Assembly: GCF_026262505.1 (NCBI RefSeq)
Contig: NC_067204.1
Coordinates: forward strand, 6,047,797-6,111,796
Direction: 5' to 3'
DNA length: 64,000 nt
From: Trichomonas vaginalis G3
Taxonomy: Eukaryota; Parabasalia; Trichomonadida; Trichomonadidae
The first letter of the stretch is position 1; every line of letters begins with the position of its first letter. Both the position numbers and the translations under genes were made by a program. Positions 60,511 to 64,000 of the stretch are shown here, piece after piece. Below the pieces are notes generated by a model. It was given only the letters and a program-made list of their open reading frames with translations. It did not search any database and was not told where the DNA came from.

Positions 60511-60814
60511 AGTATGATTTGAATTTATTTTTGCATTCAACCCAGGCTGTTGTCAAAATGTCATGTTGTTATCATTTTTAAAAGAAGTTAAATAACCTGA
60601 TGACATGGTGACGTGGTGACACTTTCAGTTCTTCAAAAATAATTCATAAATGCTGCATTCTCTCCTAAAAATATTTTTGCATTCAACCCATGCTGTTGTC
60701 AAAATGTCATGTTGTCATCATTTTTAAAAGAAGTTAAATAACCTGGTGACATGGTGACGTGGTGACACCTTCAGTTCTTCAAAAATATATTTTTGCTCAA
60801 ATAACGTCAGGGTC
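60511..60814. repeat. Two inverted repeat units right of the B helicase
   Basis: Units at about 60549-60643 and 60690-60785 read GCTGTTGTCAAAATGTCATG through GGTGAC-type octamers to CTTCAGTTCTTCAAAAAT. They are the reverse complement of the repeat class seen at 57882 and 751. No gene is seen in this stretch. Confidence 0.8.
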
Positions 60815-61221
60815 AATTTCATTCTGACTTCGCAGAAATAACACCTGGAAAACAAAGTTTAGCATACAAGTCAATATTTTGTGGAAAGAAGACCTACATA
60901 GACTTACTCACTAACGATTTAAATGAAGTTGCATTCCATGCACGTTGCAAAGGTGTCAAACAAGACGTCCTTGCTTTAACAGCAAATGAAATGTTTCCTG
61001 AAGCTATACAATGCTATTACAATGAAGATAAGAACATTCACATACCTGTTGGAACATATGACAAAGACTCTGAGTTCAGTTTAATGAAACTTTACAAAGC
61101 ACTTTATGACGGTCAAGAGATTGGATTTGACTTATGTAAGTCTTCTAGTCCTTGCTTTGCTGAAAAGTTTAACTTCTCAATAACGACTAAAACAAGCTTT
61201 ATTCGTAAGTTGAAGTTCTGA
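60815..61221 (+). pseudogene. Polymerase B C-terminal remnant (B)
   Basis: The frame reads ITPGKQSLAYKSIFCGKKTY and ARCKGVKQDVLALTANEMF, then ends FNFSITTKTSFIRKLKF. This is the tail of a Polinton polymerase B, corresponding to ALCPKCYTSFNGSID onward in family A, but well diverged. Only the end of the gene is present and it abuts the repeat units, so it is a fossil piece of another element. Confidence 0.6.
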
Positions 61222-61267
61222 GGTCATTTATTTTTGTCAGCAATGAGGTCATTCGTGATAAAAATAA

Positions 61268-61292
61268 GCCGCTAGCGGCAAGGGCGAAGCCC
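61268..61292. repeat. Double-hairpin mini-palindrome (B)
   Basis: GCCGCTAGCGGC, AA, GGGCGAAGCCC, in the spacer between the polymerase remnant and the HNH gene, flanked by ATGAGGTCAT-type short repeats. Confidence 0.8.
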
Positions 61293-61315
61293 ATGAGGTC
61301 ATATATTTTTGTCAT

Positions 61316-61882
61316 TTATGTATAACCATTGTCTCTCTTAAACTTTGCAATAGACAGCTTTGTTCTTCTTCCTTCTACATCTGTAATGTTTATATAATCT
61401 TTGTTATACTGTCTTAAGACATTCATTCGTCTGTATTGAGTTCCCATGAAATAGTAAAAGGCATCTTCACTTGGGACATAGTAGTAGTTCTCTAACGTGT
61501 GATATGAGTATTGTATAATTTCAACAGCGTCTTCAGGAAGAGAGTCAACAATGTCAAACCAATAGCCATTTGAACCAGAAATATTTCTCATGTTTTCTCT
61601 TCTTGTCGTCCATCTTAAGTTCGAGATATGAAAGTCTCCTCTGTCTCTGTTTATATGGTCTACTTCACGAAGTCCTTCAGGGTTCGGAATGAAAGTTTCT
61701 GCAACTATTCTATGTTTCATCAGCTTGTGTTTGTTTAAATTTACACAAATATAACCATCTCCTTGGTCAAACTCACTAACAACTCTTTTATTGCTTATAC
61801 GTCTAATTGGATAAGGGTACTCTGAAAAGATTTCATAGTCATTGTCATGTTCGAGTGTTTGCCAATGTCCTTCACCTTCCAT
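61316..61882 (-). CDS. HNH homing-type endonuclease (B)
   Basis: 188 residues from the ATG at 61882 (MEGEGHWQTL); the frame extends three codons up but with a GTG. The N-terminal NUMOD4-like part (DYEIFSEYPYPIRRISNKRV) is followed by the HNH motif KHRIVAETFIPNP, EVDHINRDRGD, ISNLRWTTRRENMRN. The C-terminal part is a DNA-contacting tail by analogy. It is a free-standing homing-endonuclease-like gene of the kind found in phages and large DNA viruses, and would cut DNA at a specific site. It is open and lies next to a polymerase remnant. Confidence 0.8.
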   Translation of the reverse strand: MEGEGHWQTLEHDNDYEIFSEYPYPIRRISNKRVVSEFDQGDGYICVNLNKHKLMKHRIVAETFIPNPEGLREVDHINRDRGDFHISNLRWTTRRENMRNISGSNGYWFDIVDSLPEDAVEIIQYSYHTLENYYYVPSEDAFYYFMGTQYRRMNVLRQYNKDYINITDVEGRRTKLSIAKFKRDNGYT

Positions 61883-61931
61883 GCCTTTCACTCAAATAAA
61901 ATTTTCAGAAAAAATAAAACTAGCGTAGATT

Positions 61932-62787
61932 TTACAATACTGCGATGGTAGAGTTTAAGAGTTGTGCTTCAATGTAGAGACAGTCCTTATGGTCTGGAGG
62001 TAAGAACACTGGGCAGTTATGGTCATGAGTGGAGAACATGTCTATCCAAAACTCACGATTGAAGCCAGTTAATTTATAGTATTTAGGGTTAGGAAGTGGT
62101 GAAGTTCTTGTATGACCAATGAACTCATTTTCAACTCCCTTACTTAAGTTTGAATATAATATAGCTTGCTTTCTATCCCAAATGCCAGGTGTTACAATCT
62201 TTGAAAATTCATTTTTCCTCGGAAGCATTGCATCATAATTGAAAACATTTTTGAAATCATCACTTGGTTCAGAGATTTGAAATCTTATACGTAATGGATT
62301 TTCTTTCTTTTAGCTACTTCATTGAATGGTGAATATATAACAAACTGACAGTCATGAGTTCCATCTTCATTTTCATTAAATTCATAATGAAAGTCTATAA
62401 GTTGTGGCTGACTACCTTCTTCTTTCAGTTGTGCAAGAAACTCACGTAAAGGCTGTAAAGTTTGTACTTCAATGTTGAACTTTTTTCGAACATCTCATTA
62501 AATGAAATCATACATTGCAACAATGTTGTATCGTCTTTAAAGTATTTGTATATGTGAATGTTTTGGGCGCTTAAAGACTGTTCGTCATTTTCTATCTCGA
62601 CTTGAAGTATAAAGTCAACCTTTCTGAAAGCACGTGTTATATACATAGATGTTATGCCAATGTACTTCTCTTCATTTATGTTCACAATCCAGTCTGTTGG
62701 AAACTTAAACGTTACTCTGTTCCCCTTTATTTTGACGTCAGGGTTTTCACTACTGAACGCAACAGATAAAGGTATTTGTCTATACAT
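61932..62787 (-). pseudogene. Minor-capsid-like gene (B, broken)
   Basis: The N-terminal part has FPTDWIVNINEEKYIGITSM, a pattern of Polinton-like minor capsid proteins also seen at 48243-49124. The far end reads KGVENEFIGHTRTSPLPNP and FLPPDHKDCLYIEAQLL. It is broken, with about two breaks. Being the second such gene in this block, it points to nested or joined elements. Confidence 0.5.
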
Positions 62788-62811
62788 TTAGTTCGGATAA
62801 AAATAACCCAT

Positions 62812-63060
62812 TTACTCTTTCTTTGCTTCAGCTTCTTTAGCTTCTTCTCTAGCTTTCTTCGCCAGCAAACGTGGGTTCTTCTGTCTTCCAGCAGCTAATG
62901 CAGCAAGTTGTTTTTCACTAAGTTTTCTCTTTGGTCTCTCTGGCTTTTGTTCTTGTTTTTGTTCCTTCAGTTCGGATAAAATTTGCTCACGAATTTCTTT
63001 CTTCAATGCTTCAACATCTATGACCCCTTGGGTCTTGTCCGTAGGGCTTGTCTGAGTCAT
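62812..63060 (-). CDS. Small highly charged protein (B)
   Basis: About 82 residues from the ATG at 63060 (MTQTSPTDKTQGVIDVE); the upstream extension starts with TTG. It is rich in K, E, R and A (KEIREQILSELKEQKQEQK, then LSEKQLAALAAGRQKNPR) and is probably helical and DNA- or protein-binding. A hairpin (GACCCCTTGGGTC, 63022-63034) is read in its N-terminus. Divergent from 63106. Function unknown. Confidence 0.45.
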   Translation of the reverse strand: MTQTSPTDKTQGVIDVEALKKEIREQILSELKEQKQEQKPERPKRKLSEKQLAALAAGRQKNPRLLAKKAREEAKEAEAKKE

Positions 63061-63105
63061 TTGACTGCAGATAAAAAACAAAATTAAAACTTTAACCGAT
63101 GTAAA

Positions 63106-63534
63106 ATGAGCTTGTCAAAATCAGAGCGAGAGTCTATTATATTAAATGACGCAAGAGGAATACAACATCCTTTCTATTACGTAAGTCAGAGTAAAGATGG
63201 TAAAATATACGTAAGAAAAAGAAAGGTTCCATTAGCGAATGCAGAAAGCGACAACATTAAGGTGCATGGCACCGAGGGCGAAGCCCATATAAAACCTTCT
63301 GTTCAAACTGAAAAGTCAATAGAACCAGAAGAAAAGAAGCCAGATGTACTTTCAATAACGAACCAAGAGCTTATTGCAAAGTTCGTGAATTTCATTGAAA
63401 AACAAACCGAGTCAAAGAATCCTGACCCGCCAGTGAAAGAAGTTGAGACAAAAGAGAATGTACAGTTCATTGAAAATGTCAAGAAACAACTTCCACCACG
63501 AATGCCAAGAAGAAGAGTGAGAATAATGAAGTAA
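63106..63534 (+). CDS. Small protein with mini-hairpin peptide and basic tail (B)
   Basis: 142 residues. The N-terminal beta-like part (HPFYYVSQSKDGKIYVRKRK) is followed by a peptide GTEGEAH encoded by the double hairpin at 63261-63286, an acidic linker, a helix (ITNQELIAKFVNFIEKQ) and an arginine-rich end (PPRMPRRRVRIMK). It lies directly before the capsid candidate and is likely a virion or DNA-binding protein by position. Not recognised. Confidence 0.5.
   Translation: MSLSKSERESIILNDARGIQHPFYYVSQSKDGKIYVRKRKVPLANAESDNIKVHGTEGEAHIKPSVQTEKSIEPEEKKPDVLSITNQELIAKFVNFIEKQTESKNPDPPVKEVETKENVQFIENVKKQLPPRMPRRRVRIMK
63261..63286. repeat. Double-hairpin mini-palindrome in a coding sequence (B)
   Basis: GGTGCATGGCACC, GA, GGGCGAAGCCC: two perfect short stems, read in frame as HGTEGEAH. 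Confidence 0.85.
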
Positions 63535-63561
63535 ATAGATATTTTTATCTGAAGTAAATAC

Positions 63562-64000
63562 ATGCAGAACGAACAGTTAAACGAATTTACTCCAGCAGAG
63601 CATATTCATCAGATTCGCTCATATTTCGATATCATAGACAATGCAGTTCAAATTGGTGACACTAATAGAAAATATTCTGACGCAAAGATTCCATCACAAC
63701 CTGGAACTGCTAAAGATAACACATGGGTAACATTCAATCTCTCACCTCCTGGTGAAAATATGTTGGACCTTTACAATACATTCATTACGTATAAAATGGA
63801 AGGTCAATTTATTGTAGATAAAGAAATTGGTTCAGGTTCCAATAAAACAAACCCACCAGGATTTTGGATTGGTTTCGATGACGCTTTCTATGCAGTTGCT
63901 GGATATCAAATCCTTGCAAATGGTCGTATCGTATATTCTCAAGACAACGCAAGAGAAGAAGCATATATAACTTCAAACTCACAAACTACCGAACAAATAA
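63562..64000 (+). CDS. Major capsid protein candidate, 5' part (B, cut by window end)
   Basis: An open frame from the ATG at 63562 to the window edge (146 codons, no stop). It begins MQNEQLNEFTPAEHIHQIRS and contains NTWVTFNLSPPGENMLDLYN, FIVDKEIGSG and GFDDAFYAVAGYQILANGRI. The last block, a buried strand with GYQILANGR, is the type found near the start of double jelly-roll capsid proteins of Polinton-like elements. This rests on pattern memory and context, so it is moderately sure. Confidence 0.55.
   Translation, partial: MQNEQLNEFTPAEHIHQIRSYFDIIDNAVQIGDTNRKYSDAKIPSQPGTAKDNTWVTFNLSPPGENMLDLYNTFITYKMEGQFIVDKEIGSGSNKTNPPGFWIGFDDAFYAVAGYQILANGRIVYSQDNAREEAYITSNSQTTEQI

Larger units (their letters stand above)
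46640..64000. mobile_element. Polinton-type element(s) B, diverged from family A, running off the window
   Basis: This block holds a second, clearly diverged set of Polinton genes: packaging ATPase, minor-capsid-like proteins, fibre, full-length integrase, KilA-N-block relatives, primase-helicase, a polymerase B remnant, an HNH endonuclease and the start of a major capsid candidate at the window edge. Gene order over 47.5-55 kb parallels family A at 14.9-22.4 kb. A second minor-capsid-like gene at 61.9-62.8 kb and a polymerase tail at 60.8 kb suggest more than one element is nested or joined here. About seven breaks are visible among its genes. No clear terminal repeat pair lies within the window. 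Confidence 0.65.

Overview
The window is AT-rich eukaryotic DNA that best fits a trichomonad such as Trichomonas vaginalis. The three cellular genes have the trichomonad initiator (TCA followed by pyrimidine/A-T bases) a few bases before their ATG, none shows an intron, and most of the rest is Maverick/Polinton DNA, which is very abundant in T. vaginalis. The species is inferred, not proven.

Layout. Three copies of one Polinton family (A) and one related but diverged element (B) surround two copies of a roughly 3.9 kb block of host genes. A0 occupies 1-9143 (right part only). Host block copy 1 is about 9144-13023. A1 is about 13024-31790, with imperfect terminal inverted repeats at both ends. 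Host block copy 2 is about 31791-35675. A2 runs from 35676 to about 46.5 kb (left part only). Element B material runs from about 46.6 kb to the window end. Positions 1-22420 and 22647-45535 are two near-identical copies of one 22.65 kb unit (element plus host block), so this is a segmental tandem duplication or an assembly duplication.

Host block: a HAD-family phosphatase, a small EGF-like membrane protein, and a signal-peptide/mucin-stalk/single-TM surface protein.

Polinton A, left to right: terminal repeat, two small unknown genes, a facing pair of short membrane-active-type peptides, major capsid protein candidate, A32-like packaging ATPase, several virion-type genes, a long fibre gene, a KilA-N gene, a primase/SF3 helicase, an integrase fragment, protein-primed DNA polymerase B with an internal HNH-like zinc module, a coiled-coil gene, terminal repeat. 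Between them the copies keep most genes open, but every copy is broken in several genes. They are treated here as fossils.

Element B carries counterparts: minor-capsid-like protein, ATPase, collagen-bearing fibre, integrase, helicase, an HNH endonuclease, a polymerase remnant and the start of a major capsid candidate.

Most interesting signals: (1) phage-type tail-fibre/collar genes in Polintons whose tips are near identical at DNA level while the middle domains are swapped, one being an Asp-box propeller; (2) tiny GC-rich double hairpins scattered through the elements, several read in frame inside unrelated proteins; (3) an HNH-type module inside polymerase B; (4) a helicase cassette bordered by about 95-bp repeats that sits in different contexts; (5) two gene-start signatures, TAAATG-like for element genes and the trichomonad initiator for host genes.
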